Source of the DNA: Lolium rigidum
Lineage: Eukaryota > Streptophyta > Magnoliopsida > Poales > Poaceae
Assembly: GCF_022539505.1 (NCBI RefSeq)
Contig: NC_061508.1
Coordinates: 59,316,033 to 59,380,032 of the forward strand
Direction: 5' to 3'
DNA length: 64,000 bases
Part shown: piece after piece, positions 48,657-61,287 of the stretch
Position numbering within the stretch: the first letter of the stretch is position 1
How the letters are laid out: every line of letters starts with the position of its first letter
Notes under the pieces: model-generated
What the model was told of the DNA's origin: nothing
The model's database searches: none
Seen by the model: only the letters and a program-made list of their open reading frames with translations
Made by a program: the position numbers and the translations under genes

Positions 48657-50447
48657 TCACCAGTAATCCCTGCAAGAGCAGTGCCCATCTTCAAACCGAT
48701 GGAATCTTGCTCTATCCCGAATGACAATCACCCGGCTATAAGCTTTGGAGATTAGCTTTGCTACTACATGACAGTCCCCACATATTCGGAGATTTTTTAT
48801 CACCCGCAGGGTCTCCCCGGGTGGCGTAGCAATCAACCCAAATGCAATGGCCAGCTTTTCGCTATGATAGCACAATGCGTTCTGCTTCTCTTCCTCCCCA
48901 ATGTCATGAAGCACATTGTCTGTCTCTGGCTCATATCCCAACTCACCTATTCTTGACACGATTCCCTCTAGTGCTTTGTATATCTCCTGCCACCTAGGGT
49001 GATCTCTATCACCATTAATAAACTTATGCATTACACCACCTATCTCAGTGTAACTGAAGCCAGGTACTTTCTGCACATCATTGCTTCGCATTGTATCACG
49101 AACTCGATCAACATCTGCCCACCGCGCCTTGGACGCATAAACATTAGAGAGGAGCACATAGTCACCGTCAACATTTGAACCAAGCTCAGCAAGCTTTGTG
49201 GCAGCTACCTCCGCGAGCTCAACATCACCATGCTTCTTGGACGCGCCCAGCAATGTCTGCCAGAGGACGATGTCTGCTGGAAAAGGCATAGACTTGATGG
49301 TATCATACGCCTCAGCAAGGCGGCCTGCACGGCCAAGAAGGTCCACAACAGCGCCATAGTGCTTCACATTAGGAGGAACCCTCATGCCATGAAAAACCCT
49401 GAGGCCATCGTCCACAAGCCCAGCATGGTTACACCCACCCAACACGGCTATGTATGTCACTTCGTCCGGCTCGATAGATGTCGGCATTTCATCAAACAAC
49501 CTCAGTGCATCCGCCCCATGGCCATGCATGGAAACTGCTTGTATTGCGGTGTTGTACGACACAAGCGTCCGGTCTTCTCGTCTGATGGAGTGGAACACTT
49601 GTAGCGCCGGGCCCAGCGAACAGCACTTGGAGTACATGTCAATAAGCGCGTTGCAAACACGAACGTTGCCGCTGATCCCAATTTTACGGGCAAACTCGTG
49701 CACATACAGCCCGTCCTGCAACGAGCCAATCTGTGCACACGCAGAAAGCGCCGCGACGATGGTTAACTCGTTGGGTGCCTCCCTTGGCGGCAGCTCGTGG
49801 AAGCTCCCTGCCAGTCTGTGGAACAGCGCCAGCGCGAGGGTCGGTTCAGTCCCCTGGGCCAGCCCAGCAAGCAACGAGTTCCATGAGGCCACGTCCCGGA
49901 CAATCATTTCATCGAACACCTTCCGCGCGGACCCGAGTTCGCCACACTTGGCATAGGAGTCGACCAGCGTGGTCATGAGCCGGACGTCGGGTGTGCATCC
50001 GAGGCGCACGACGAGCGCGTGGAGCTGGAGGGTGGCGGGGCCGTCGGAGCACCGGGCGGAGGCCTTGAGCGCGAAGGAGAGGGAGAGCGCGTCGAGGCGG
50101 GGAGGCGGCGGGGACGGCGAGGGGAGGAGGCGGCCGGCGAGGAGGAGGAGGGAGCGCGCCGGGTGGGGAGAGGCGGCGAGGCCTCGGAGGGCGGCATTGA
50201 AGTCGTTGGTGGCGGGAGACGGGAGGGAGCGGAGGAGGAGGAGGGCGTGCGGCAGCGCCTCCGGGTGCGCGGAGAGCGCGAGGCGGTCGAGGAAGCGCGC
50301 GCGGAGGAAGGTGTCGGAGTGGAGGCGGGCGGAGGTGAGGAGGCGCGCGTGGAACTGCTTGTAGTGTGAGAGCGTGGTCAGGCGCGGGAGGAAGGATTCC
50401 AGGTGCTGCACCGCCGCCGCCGCCGTTGCCGCCGGCGGGGGTGGCAT
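48657..50447 (-). CDS. PLS-class pentatricopeptide repeat protein with DYW domain
   Basis: An intronless gene of 596 residues. Pentatricopeptide repeats span roughly residues 40-430, e.g. 'LVDSYAKCGELGSARKVFDE' and 'NALIDMYSKCCSLGPALQVF', followed by E/E+ segments ('KVPGFSYTEIGG'). The C-terminal DYW domain has the deaminase-like zinc site His528-Ser-Glu530 with Cys556-x-x-Cys559, a second metal-binding group (His583, His589, Cys590, Cys592) and the final Asp-Tyr-Trp. Family knowledge: such proteins bind organellar RNA sequence-specifically and carry out C-to-U editing; it resembles Arabidopsis At1g34160. The Ala/Pro/Leu-rich N-terminus could hold an organelle target signal, but mitochondrion versus plastid is not decidable here. 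The first Met (50447) follows a stop-rich leader. No lesion is visible, so it is likely functional. Confidence 0.93.
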   Translation of the reverse strand: MPPPPAATAAAAVQHLESFLPRLTTLSHYKQFHARLLTSARLHSDTFLRARFLDRLALSAHPEALPHALLLLRSLPSPATNDFNAALRGLAASPHPARSLLLLAGRLLPSPSPPPPRLDALSLSFALKASARCSDGPATLQLHALVVRLGCTPDVRLMTTLVDSYAKCGELGSARKVFDEMIVRDVASWNSLLAGLAQGTEPTLALALFHRLAGSFHELPPREAPNELTIVAALSACAQIGSLQDGLYVHEFARKIGISGNVRVCNALIDMYSKCCSLGPALQVFHSIRREDRTLVSYNTAIQAVSMHGHGADALRLFDEMPTSIEPDEVTYIAVLGGCNHAGLVDDGLRVFHGMRVPPNVKHYGAVVDLLGRAGRLAEAYDTIKSMPFPADIVLWQTLLGASKKHGDVELAEVAATKLAELGSNVDGDYVLLSNVYASKARWADVDRVRDTMRSNDVQKVPGFSYTEIGGVMHKFINGDRDHPRWQEIYKALEGIVSRIGELGYEPETDNVLHDIGEEEKQNALCYHSEKLAIAFGLIATPPGETLRVIKNLRICGDCHVVAKLISKAYSRVIVIRDRARFHRFEDGHCSCRDYW

Positions 50448-51220
50448 TTGTGGCTGGACCGGTTCGGCGCCAATGATTCGGCTGCTTTCGCTGGACCTGC
50501 TTGAAATGTTGGACTGGATTTTCTGTTTTCTGCTTTCTTGGGCTTGCGTCGAGGACTACCACTCTTCATAGTTCATACACTTTTCTCACTTTTTTAGAAT
50601 GAAACCTTTAGAAGTCGTTTTTTATCCATCATTTGAGCCTGGAATCACAAAATTCATTTTGAAATTTTATAGGTGGGCTGTTTGGTTGCCACAGAATTGG
50701 ACCGTCATTTTATTTAGGAACCAGCAAAATGATGCCATATGTAAACATAATTCCGAGCTGAGACCTGTCATTTGCGTTTCTCTATGGAAGCCATTTACAA
50801 ATTTAATATTGAATTCTGTTGTCATTTGCAATTCCCGTGGCAACCAAACAAGTGTTCATTTCTGAAATCACAATGTAAATGTAAATGAAATGAATACGTA
50901 TTCATTTCAAAATACTGCAAATGAAATAAAAGACTGGCTTCCAAACGACTTCTTAGGGCTTTCGGTACTGGGCTTTGGGCAGCAGCGTGCTGCCTCGGTC
51001 GTCGGTCCTGTCTCTACCATATTTTCTACAGGCACCTTCCTGCGGGTTTTTTTTCTCTGTGGTCAGTTTTTTTTTAAGCAAACCCTGTTGGCGGTTATTT
51101 ATTTATTAATTGAGAAAAGAGCTACTACATCACTTATTGCAAATGGAAAAACAAAATTTGGGGGATGGGTTTCATTCGAAGCCTCCCTTAGACAATGTTT
51201 AGAAAGAAATCTCATTTATT
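50448..51220. promoter_or_regulatory. Upstream region of the PPR gene, with MITEs
   Basis: Reading away from the PPR start, about 130 bases of leader precede DNA with inverted ends at 50680-50849 (next entry). Outer arms 'TTAGAAGTCG' (50607) and 'CGACTTCTTA' (50948) suggest an outer, nested MITE. No TATA box was assigned with confidence. Confidence 0.35.
50680..50849. mobile_element. MITE upstream of the PPR gene
   Basis: The ends GTTTGGTTGCCACAGAATTG and CAATTCCCGTGGCAACCAAAC are inverted repeats with one or two mismatches. It is about 170 bases long and non-coding. Flanking duplication is not clear. It may lie inside a larger MITE (about 50607-50957). Confidence 0.6.
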
Positions 51221-51239
51221 GTGCTACCCTTCTAGAAAC

Positions 51240-51609
51240 ATTCCACCAAACCTGTTATATATGGATTCCACATCTCGATCACTCCATCTACACGTCTGAA
51301 TCAATTCGAGCGAATCAGACTCAATTGATACTCGATTGCATCCAATGATCTCTAAGTACTCCAGTCCCTTGGGCAAAGCCCTTTGTAGTCTACCCGCAAA
51401 AAAAAAGCCCTTTGTAGTCGCCGCATAAAAAACATTCAGCAATAGACAATAGGATCCTCACATCACCTTGACCTTGTGATCACGCAAGATGACCCTTGCG
51501 GCACCTATACCATCACTATGAAATGAAGCATCAATATTATGTTTAAATGTCCATGCCAAAGGCTTAACCCAAGATACTTCCTCCTCTTTTGCATTCGGTC
51601 GAGCTGCAC
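51240..51609 (-). pseudogene. RNase H-like (RVT_3) gene fragment
   Basis: On the minus strand the frame reads 'NIDASFHSDGIGAARVILRD', then after a stop and frame noise 'LPKGLEYLEIIGCNRVSIES' and 'DSLELIQTC'. This is the plant RNase H-like (RVT_3) pattern, with the leading Asp of the active site and a later Glu-Ser-Asp. It is partial and broken. Such fragments usually derive from LINE-related sequence or pseudogenes. Confidence 0.65.
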
Positions 51610-51799
51610 CAAAAATTGTAGTCAGTGAATTGATTGCATGTGCTTATTTGGAGGGTTTTGCAACATATGCTCCTTTCACGAACTCACGAAGTTGCCTCCA
51701 AATATACAAGCATCCAACCGCAATAATTTCTTGAAACCCCAAGTTTTCGAGAACATGCGATTTCTTGCAGCGCCGGAAGGACTTCATCTTGAGCTTGAG

Positions 51800-51990
51800 T
51801 TTGGCAAGAGTACGACTAATTCATCCACGAGATATGATCTCGTTACCACTTTGGATCCTCAAGGGTAAAAGTTTACATCTATCTCGTTGCTTCAATCTAG
51901 TAGATTAGATCTTGGCTTTTTTCAGATTGGATCTTGGTTTTGTTCGTTCTAGCTGTATAATTTTTTGTTTTCTATGCTACGAACCCACCA
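51800..51990 (+). mobile_element. Copia LTR 3'-end fragment
   Basis: The sequence 'CCACGAGATATGATCT', 'AGATTAGATCTTGGCTTTT' and 'AGATTGGATCTTGGTTTT' then 'TTTTTTGTTTTCTATGCTACG' matches the end of the copia LTR at 6440-6610. Only the last roughly 190 bases remain. It is a relic of the BARE/Angela-like group. Confidence 0.55.
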
Positions 51991-52317
51991 TGGTGGCCAT
52001 GCCTTCTATTCCCTCGAGCACGACAACGGTGGACCTTACAACTTCTCCCTCTTCCCCAACCTTCGTGTTGAATCTTGTACCTCTGGTTGTAAGGAACCTC
52101 TAACCCTTGATGTTGTAGCTCCCCTAATCTGTTGACTTCCTCCAAATCCTCAGTGGTGTTGCCTGACATATTCTAGATGTAGCCTCCCAATATTATCCAT
52201 GCACGATCTAGATATTTATGCATGCAAACCTTCAATGATTTCGCAAGATTCTGTGTCAAAGTCTATCCTCAATAGGATGGTTGAGCTTGGAAAGAGTGGG
52301 TAAGCTATAAAAATATA

Positions 52318-52460
52318 TTTAGAGAAATCCGAATGCAGAAGGATGGCAATGACGTGCTTGAATTCCATGGGATCATAGTGACAAGTCTTAAGTTGCACGA
52401 CCACCTCAGGAAGTGGCGAATGAGGTGGAACACAATATGGAGGATTGGAGAGCAAGGTGA
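52318..52460 (+). pseudogene. Myb/SANT-like domain fragment cut by a gypsy LTR
   Basis: The frame encodes 'NDVLEFHGIIVTSLKLHDHL' followed by 'RKWRMRWNTI', aligning with the Myb/SANT-like domain of the gene at 35446-36620 ('ADVLAF...LYNHIRNWRTKW'). It runs straight into the LTR starting at 52461, so the rest is displaced or lost. Sequence upstream to about 52000 may hold decayed exons. Confidence 0.5.
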
Positions 52461-54056
52461 TGATGCGCGTAGATGACACGTCCGTTGGGAACCCCAAGAG
52501 GAAGGTGTGATGCGCACAGCAGCAAGTTTTCCCTCAGTAAGAAACCAAGGTTATCGAACCAGTAGGAGCCAAGAAGCACGTCGAAGGTTGATGGCGGCGG
52601 GATGTAGTGCGGCGCAACACCAGGGATTCCGGCGCCAACGTGGAACCCGAACAACACAACCAAAGTACTTTGCCCCAACGAAACGGTGAGGTTGTCAATC
52701 TCACCGGCTTGTCTGTAACAAAGGATTAGATGTATAGTGTGGATGATGATTGTTTGCGAGAAAACGAGTAGAACAAGTATTGCAGTAGATTGTATTCGAT
52801 GTAAAAGAATGGACCGGGGTCCACAGTTCACTAGAGGTGTCTCTCCCATAAGATAAATAGCATGTTGGGTGAACAAATTACGGTTGGGCAATTGACAAAT
52901 AGAGAGGGCATGACCATGCACATACATGATATGATGAGTATAGTGAGATTTAATTGGGCATTACGACAAAGTACATAGACCGCTATCCGAGCATGCATCT
53001 ATGCCTAAAAAGTCCACCTTCGAGGTTATCATCCGAACCCCTTCCAGTATTAAGTTGCAAACAACAGACAATTGCATTAAGTATGGTGCGTAATGTAATC
53101 AATAACTACATCCTCGGACATAGCATCAATGTTTTATCCCTAGTGGCAACAAGCACATCCACAACCTTAGAACTTTCGTCACTCGTCCCGGATTTAATGG
53201 AGGCATGAACCCACTATCGAGCATAAATACTCCCTCTTGGAGTTAAGAGTAAAAACTTGGCCGGAGCCTCTACTAATAACGGAGAGCATGCAAGATCATA
53301 AACAACACATAGGTAATAGATTGATAATCAACATAACATAGTATTCTCTATCCATCGGATCCCAACAAACACAACATATAGCATTACAGATAGATGATCT
53401 TGATCATGTTAGGCAGCTCACAAGATCCGACAATGAAGCACATAAGGAGAAGACGACCATCTAGCTACTGCTATGGACCCATAGTCTAGGGGTGAACTAC
53501 TCACTCATCACTCCGGAGGCGACCATGGCGGTGAAGAGTCCTCCGGGAGATGATTCCCCTCTCCGGCGAGGGTGCCGGAGGCGATCTCCCGAATCCCCCG
53601 AGATGGGATTGGCGGCGGCGGCGTCTGCGGAAGGTTTTCCGTATCGTGGCTCTCGGATGCGGGGGTTTCGCGACGAAGACTATATGTAGGCGGAAGGGCA
53701 GGTCAGGGGGCCACACGAGGGCCCCATACGCAGGGCCGCGCGGCCAAGGCCCAGGCCGCGCCGCCCTAGTGTGGCGGTGCCCCGTGGCCCCACTTCGTCT
53801 TCTCTTTGGTCTTCTGGAAGCTTCGTGGCAAAATAGGCCCCTGGGCGTTGATTTCGTCCAATTCCGAGAATATTTCCTTACTAGGATTTCTGGAACCAAA
53901 AATAGCGAAAACAACGAATCGGCTCTTCGGCATCTCGTTAATAGGTTAGTGCCGGAAAATGCATAAATATGACATAAAGTATGCATAAAACATGTAGATA
54001 TCATCAATAATGTGGCATGGAACATAAGAAATTATCGATACGTCGGAGATGTATCA
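52461..54056 (-). mobile_element. Gypsy 3' LTR, minus orientation (Athila/Sabrina-like)
   Basis: On the minus strand it runs from TGATACATCTCCGACG (54056) to CGCGCATCA (52461), 1596 bases. It is preceded on that strand by the polypurine tract CTAAGCTTGGGGATGC (54057-54072), so it is the 3' LTR of an element extending right to the window edge and beyond. Same family as the LTRs at 285, 3347 and 17091. Confidence 0.85.
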
Positions 54057-54478
54057 GCATCCCCAAGCTTAGTTCCTGCTCGTCCCGAACAGGTAAACGA
54101 TAACAAACATAATTTCTGGAGTGACATGCCATCATAACCTTGATCATACTATTGTAAGCATATGTAATGAATGCAACGATCAAAACAATGGTAATGACAT
54201 GAGTAAACAAATGAATCATAAAGCAAAGACTTTTCATGAATAGTACTTTCAAGACAAGCATCAATAAGTCTTGCATAAGAGTTAACTCATAAAGCAATAA
54301 ATCAAAGTAAAGGTATTGAAGCAACACAAAGGAAGATTAAGTTTCAGCGGTTGCTTTCAACTTATAACATGTATATCTCATGGATATTGTCAATGTAACG
54401 TAATATAACAAGTGCAATATGCAAGTATGTAGGAATCAATGCACAGTTCACACAAGTGTTTGCTTCTTGAGGTGGAGA
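54057..54478 (-). mobile_element. Gypsy internal 3' region, left of nested copia
   Basis: Non-coding gypsy sequence, the inverted equivalent of about 16670-17090, starting with the polypurine tract. It is interrupted at 54478 by the copia element and resumes at 63066. Confidence 0.8.
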
Positions 54479-56250
54479 TGAAGGAGATATGCCCTAGAGG
54501 CAATAATAAAGTGGTTATTATTTATATCTTTATGTTTATGATAAATGTTTATATATCATGCTATAATTGTATTAACCGAAACATTAGTACATGTGTGATA
54601 TGTAGACAAACAAAGAGTCCCTAGTATGCCTCTTAACTAGCTTGTTGATTAATGGATGATTAGTTTCATAATCATGAACATTGGATGTTATTAATAAACA
54701 AGGTTATATCATTGTATGAATGATGTAATGGACACACCCAATTAAGCGTAGCATAAGATCTCGTCATTAAGTTATTTGCTATAAGCTTTCGATACATAGT
54801 TACCTAGTCCTTATGACCATGAGATCATGTAAATCACTTATACAGGAAAGGTACTTTGATTACATCAAACGCCACTCGCGTAAATGGGTGGTTATAAAGG
54901 TGGGATTAAGTATCCGGAAAGTATGAGTTGAGGCATATGGATCAACAGTGGGATTTGTCCATCCCGATGACGGATAGATATACTCCGGGCCCTCTCGGTG
55001 GAATGTCGTCTAATGTCTTGCAAGCATATGAATAAGTTCATAAGAGACCACATACCACGGTACGAGTAAAGAGTACTTGTCGGGAGACGAGGTTGAACAA
55101 GGTATAGAGTGATACCGAAGATCAAACCTCGGACAAGTAAAATATCGCGTGACAAAGGGAATTGGTATCGTATGTGAATGGTTCATTCGATCACTAAAGT
55201 CATCGTTGAATATGTGGGAGCCATTATGGATCTCCGGATCCCGCTATTGGTTATTGGTCGGAGTGAGTACTCAACCATGTCCGCATAGTTCACGAACCGT
55301 AGGGTGACACACTTAAAGTTGGATGTTGAAATGGTAGTACTTGAATATGGAATGGAGTTCGAATATTTGTTCGGAGTCCCGGATGAGATCCCGGACATCA
55401 CGAGGAGTTCCGGAATGGTCCGGAGAATAAGATTCATATATAGGATGTCATTTTATGTGAATTAAAATGATCCGGAAGGTTCTACGGAAGGTTCTAGAAG
55501 GTTCTAGAAAAGTCCGGAAGAAATAAGGATGGAAGGTGGAGTCCCAGAGGGACTCCACCCACCTTGGCCGGCCAACCTAAGGGAGGAGGAGTCCCAAGTG
55601 GACTCCCCACCATGGTGGCCGGCCACCCCACCAAGGAAAGGGGGAGTCCCACTCCCCTAGGTTTGGACACTTGGAAGGTTTTGTTGGGGTCTTATTCGGA
55701 CTCTTTGACCTAAACCTTGGGGCCTCCACCTATATAAAGAGGGGGAGAGAGGGGCTGGCCGGCCACTCAAGCCACCACCATGGCCGCACCCCTCAAGGGT
55801 GCCCTAGCCGGCACCCCTCTCCCCAAACCCTAGCGGTCTCTCTCCTCCACCATATCCCGCACGCTTAAGCGAAGCTCCGCCGGATTTCTCCACCACCACC
55901 AACACCACGCCGTCGTGCTGTCGGATTCAAGAGGAGCTACTACTTCCGGTGCCCGCTGGAACGGGGAGGTGGACGTCGTCTTCATCAACAACCGAACGTG
56001 TGACCGAGTACGGAGGTGCTGCCCGTTCGTGGCGCCGGAAGCGATCGTGATCAAGATCTTCTACGCGCTTTTGCAAGCGGCAAGTGAACATCTACCGCAG
56101 CAACAAGAGCCTCATCTTGTAGGCTTTGGAATCTCTTCAAGGGTGAGACTCGATATCCCCTCGTTGCTACCGTCTTCTAGATTGCATCTTGGCTTGGATT
56201 GCGTGTTCGCGGTAGGAAATTTTTTGTTTTCTATGCAACGTTATCCTACG
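54479..56250 (+). mobile_element. Copia 5' LTR
   Basis: 1772 bases, TGAAGGAGATATGCCCTAGA to TTATCCTACG. A likely TATA element (TATATAAAGAGGG) lies at about 55731, so transcription would start in the GC-rich part. By eye it differs from the 3' LTR at roughly fifteen places over 1.77 kb. Confidence 0.9.
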
Positions 56251-56252
56251 AG

Positions 56253-56265
56253 TGGTATCGGAGCC
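56253..56265 (+). other. Copia primer-binding site
   Basis: TGGTATCGGAGCC lies two bases after the 5' LTR and matches the initiator tRNA-Met primer site TGGTATCAGAGCC except for one base, the usual primer of BARE/Angela-type elements. Confidence 0.8.
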
Positions 56266-59200
56266 GTGTCTATGCATAGATGGTTGCACGAGTAGAACAC
56301 AATGGTTTTGTGGGCGTTGATGCTCTTGTTATCTTTAGTTTGAGTACTTTGCATCTTTGTGGCATAGTGGGATGAAGCGGCCCGGACTAACTTTACATGA
56401 CCGCGTTCATGAGACTTGTTCCTCGTTCGACATGCAACTTGTATTGCATAAGAGGCTTTGCGGGTGTCTCGTCTCTCCTACTATAGTGAAGATTCAACTT
56501 ACTCTTCTATTGACAACACTAGTATCACCGTTGTGGTTCATGTTCGTAGGTAGATTAGATCTTACTCGAAAACCCTAAACCACGTAAAATATGCAAACCA
56601 AATTAGAGACGTCTAACTTGTTTTTGCAGGGTTTGGTGATGTGATATGCCCATGATATGATGATGAATATGTATGAGATGATCATTATTGTATTGTGGCA
56701 ACCGGCAGGAGCATTATGGTTGTCTTTAATTTTCATGTTGAGTAGTATTTCAAAGTAGTTGTAATAGTTGCTACATGAGGTGAACAACCATGAAGACGGC
56801 TCCATGAACCTTGACGCTACGCCGACGATGATGGAGATCATGCCCGTTAATGATGGAGATCATGTTCGTGCTTTAGAGATGAAGATCGAAGGCGCAAAGA
56901 CAAAACGGCCATATCATATCACATATGAATTGCATGTGATGTTAATCCTTTATGCATCTTATTTTGCTTAGAACGCGACGGTAGCATTATAAGATGATCC
57001 CTCACATTAATATCAAGATAATAAAGTGTTCTCCCCTCGTATGCACCGTTGTAACAGTTCGTCGTTTCAAAGCATCTCGTGATGATCGGATGTGATAGAT
57101 TCAACGATTCACATACAACGGGTGTAAGCCATGTTGCACACGCGGAATGCTTGGGTTTGCTTGACGAGCCTAGCATGTACAGACATGGCCTCGGGACAAC
57201 GGAAACCGAAAGGTTGAACACGAGTCATATGGATGATATGATCAACATGTTGATGTTCACCATTGAAGCTACATCATCTCACGTGATGATCGGTTTTGGT
57301 GTAGTGGATTTGGATCGTGTACCACTTAACAACTATGAGGGATGTTGTATTAAGTGGGAGTTCATTAGTAATAAGATTAGAACATGAACTAATTATCATA
57401 AACATAGTCTGAGTAGTATTTTGAATTACTTTTTTGTAGTATTGGCATCCGTTTTCTGCTATGCGCTAGTCTTGTTATTGAGATAGAAATACTGTTAAAA
57501 TATGATGAGAAACTTTACGGATTGGTACCGTATTGTTAATGAATCAAGAATTGATTAAGTCCTATTGCAAACTTTTAGTAAACCTCACATTGTTGATTCA
57601 AAGAGCTATGGTTTCAATTAGTACCTAAAGTTATCTTGTCTCCGTGAAACTTGAAGTTCAAATTTGTTTGAAAAGTAAGGAGCTGAAAATTTAGTTTTCA
57701 GAAATAATCAAGGTATGAGATATATGTGATATCTAAGACCTTATTGCAAGATGATAGAATATAAATTTGGTGAGACTACATAAACTCATAAGTTTTATGG
57801 GAATGTATGAAGGTTGAAGACGCCAGGCGTCACAATCCTCCAACTATTGGGGCACTAACGATATTCGCATATCCATGAAGTGACCATCCTTAATATGCAC
57901 CGTTGCTAAGACTCGTAGTTTCGAAGCATCACGTGATGATCGGGTGTGATAGATTCTACGTGTGCATACAACGGGTGCAAGCTAGATTTGCACATGCAAA
58001 TACCAAGGTTAAAACTTTACGAGCCTAGCATGTACAGACATGGTCTCAGAAAGTCGTCATGATATGATGGATAAAATTATGAGTGAAATTGTTCATCATA
58101 TTACAAAGTTACTAATAAGTGAAATCTAGAACACTTATCATATGATGATCAACTTCAAAGTAAGAACCTCAAGGTTATTGGTATTTGACCAACAAACCTA
58201 GAAGTTATTGATGTTGAAGTGTTTTTCTGAATAATGAGGAAAGCTAAAAGAGAAACTGCAAAAGATATTATGGCAAAAAGATAAGAAAAGACTAGAAAGT
58301 CTAGCTTAGGTGTATATAAATGATATACATGTTATGGTTGTATTCCTAGTTAAGTCACACAATAAAATTCTTGGGTATTAGTACTATATTGGTTGGTATG
58401 AAGTGTCATACAAAACAACGCAATACAAGAATACAATGGCCTAAGTGACTCGACAAGGAATATGATAAGAATGCACGCACTGGAACAAAATAAAGTGTTA
58501 TTATGTTCGTCGTTAGCATTCTATCTAGCCCTTAGAATTTATAATAAAGAACTTAATAATTGTTATTTTGCTCTGGTCAAATGAAAACAATGAGTTGTTT
58601 AAATTATGACATTACTCCATGTACAATGGATAAGTTATTATAAATCTTAAATGGTGAAACACACATACATAACACTGACGCTAAAAATGCCATAAGGCAA
58701 ATGATTTGAATTCCACTTATTTGTGGAACCGCCATTTAGGTCATGTTAGAAAGGATCGCATGAAGGAACTCCATGCAAATGGATTTTTGGAGTCATTCGA
58801 TTTGTTGAATCGTTTGGCACTTGCAAAATCTTTTCTAAAAGGTAATGACTGAAATACCGTTCATAGGCCGAAGAGTTGAACGGGCAACTAACTTAGTGAA
58901 AACATACATAATGATATATGTGGTTCATCGGGCATAGTTGTGTGCGGAAGATTCTTCTACTTCATGAAAACTTTCAAACAATGAATTGAGTATATATGTG
59001 GATATATTCAATAAGGAAAAGTTTGAAACATTTGAATAGGATACAAATAAATTTCAGCATGAAGTGGAAATCATCGTAATAGAAAAGTCAAATATCTATG
59101 ATTGGATCATGGTGAAAATATTTGAATTACGAGTTTTAGCGAACATCTAAGAGAGTCATGAAATTGTTCTACAACTCACATTTCTTGGAGTATCACAATG

Positions 59201-61287
59201 ATGATATAGTATCCGAGAGATGTATCCAAACCTTGTTGGATTAATGATGAGATAAAATATTATGATGCCATTATATTTTTGTGGATTATGCTTTAGTGAC
59301 TACCGCTTTTACACTAAATAGAGCATCATCATGATCCGTTGAAATGACACCATACGAGTTATGGCATGGGTATAAATCCTAATAGTCCTTTCTTTAAATT
59401 TTGGTCTAAGAGTTTACAAACCAAAATCGGATGAATGTCTTTGTTGGTTATCCCAGAGATTTAATTGGGAATTCTTCCCACAAGACAAAGACAAAAGTGT
59501 TTGTCAATGTTTCTTATTTCCGAGAAATTGTTTCTAGTGAAGTATTTGAGTGGGAGGACAATATATTTTGATAAGGTTTATGAACCTGAGCATAATGATC
59601 AGAGTAGCGCAGCATCGGAATTGGTTTCGGAAGCGGCCACGACAATCATGGCTCCCATGACTACAAAGTGTTTTAGCCATGGAGATCGAAGTACATATTG
59701 AACCTTGTAGGTATGGTTTACTTTGTGATCAAATAAATGATTTGTGGACAAAGGATTGATTTTGAACAATGATAAACCAACTACAAACAAAGAAGTTATG
59801 ATGGGCCATGACTCCGTTAAAATGGCTATACGCCATGAAATCCAAGATAGATGAATACTTTTTGAAAGTAAATAGATCTATAAAATTGATGGACTTGGAT
59901 GAAATATCCTTGAAGAAGCTTGACTTGTCGAAAAGTTGTTTACGACAAAGTTCAAAGAATTGACTACGACAAGATTAGATCTTCCGTAGCAATGCTTATA
60001 GTCTATATGGATTATTCTAGTAATCACTACATATTTCCTTTATGAGATATGTTAGTAGGATGGCAAAATACATTACTTATCGAAGTGTGTATTAAAGGGG
60101 TATACAAGATACAACCAAGAGTTTTGCTGGTCCGTATAATACTAGATAGGTATACGAACTTCAATTGGATGAAGTAAGTATCACGGAGTTGGAATCTTCA
60201 CCAGATGAAATAGTCAAAGAGTTTTTGATTTCATCAGAGACGATGAAGAGGCTTGCATTTGCAAGAAATTAAGTGGGAGCGCTAAGACACATTTATAATA
60301 CTTTATGTAGGTGACATATAGTTGGTTATAAATGATGTAATTATATACTTGATTAAAAGGTTCATTGAGAAATTAATTTCAATGAAAGGATATGGACTGA
60401 AACATATCTAGTGTCAAGATCTATGAAGATAGATTGAAACACAAAATAAGTTTAAGTCAAAGTACATAGAATGGATATTGAAAATAGTTCAATATAGAAA
60501 TATTAAGAAAATATTCTTGTCGTGTGAAGTTTTAACAAGACTTGAGTGTATCTGACACTCAATGAGTAAAAACACATGAGTGATTATAGATCACGAATAA
60601 TATGTACACAATCAGATATCATGTGCTATAAAGTGTTATGAGCATATACCAGAATGATTCATATGATAATCATTGGACGACAGTAAGAATATCCTTGAGT
60701 ACTTTAGAAGAACTAAGGATATATATATATATTTGTATGAAGAAATGACAAACAAATCGCTGTAAGGTGTTACACCGATATTGGTTTTGTCACATATAAA
60801 ATATAATTTCATTCTCAAATTAGATTAAGTGTTGTTTAAAAGGTAGCACAATGAGCTAGAAGTTGTCTATGCTAGATTTAGAATAGTTCTAAATATTGTG
60901 ACGGATTCTACAAAAGAAAGCAGAGTATGTCATTGTTTTGACAATGACAAAGGATGTTAAGTCAAGAGGTTCTTTGAGAACTTGGTGTATTTCCGACAGA
61001 GTCAGAACTTTGAAGCTATATTGTGTGTGACAATATTAGTGACATATTTCAGACCGCGGAATTAAGGTTCCACCAAAAGACCAAACATATTTAATACCGA
61101 CTCATTTGGAAATGAGTGATGCTTTGAGACGCAAATGAATTACAAAATACATACGTTTCTGAGCGTGTCAGATCCGTTGACTAAAAACCTCTCCCGTGAG
61201 CAATACATGATAAAGCACCATAAGGCCAAGGTGTTATATCTTTACAAATGTAAACTAGATTATTGACTCTAGTGCAAGTGGGAGACT

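Noticed and set aside
49909..50562. Long overlapping frames on both strands at the 5' end of the PPR gene
   Set aside because: They are compositional shadows (Arg/Pro/Gly-rich) of the GC-rich start of the 596-residue PPR frame.
60721..60735. ATATATAT run
   Set aside because: Simple microsatellite inside decayed copia DNA; not a promoter.
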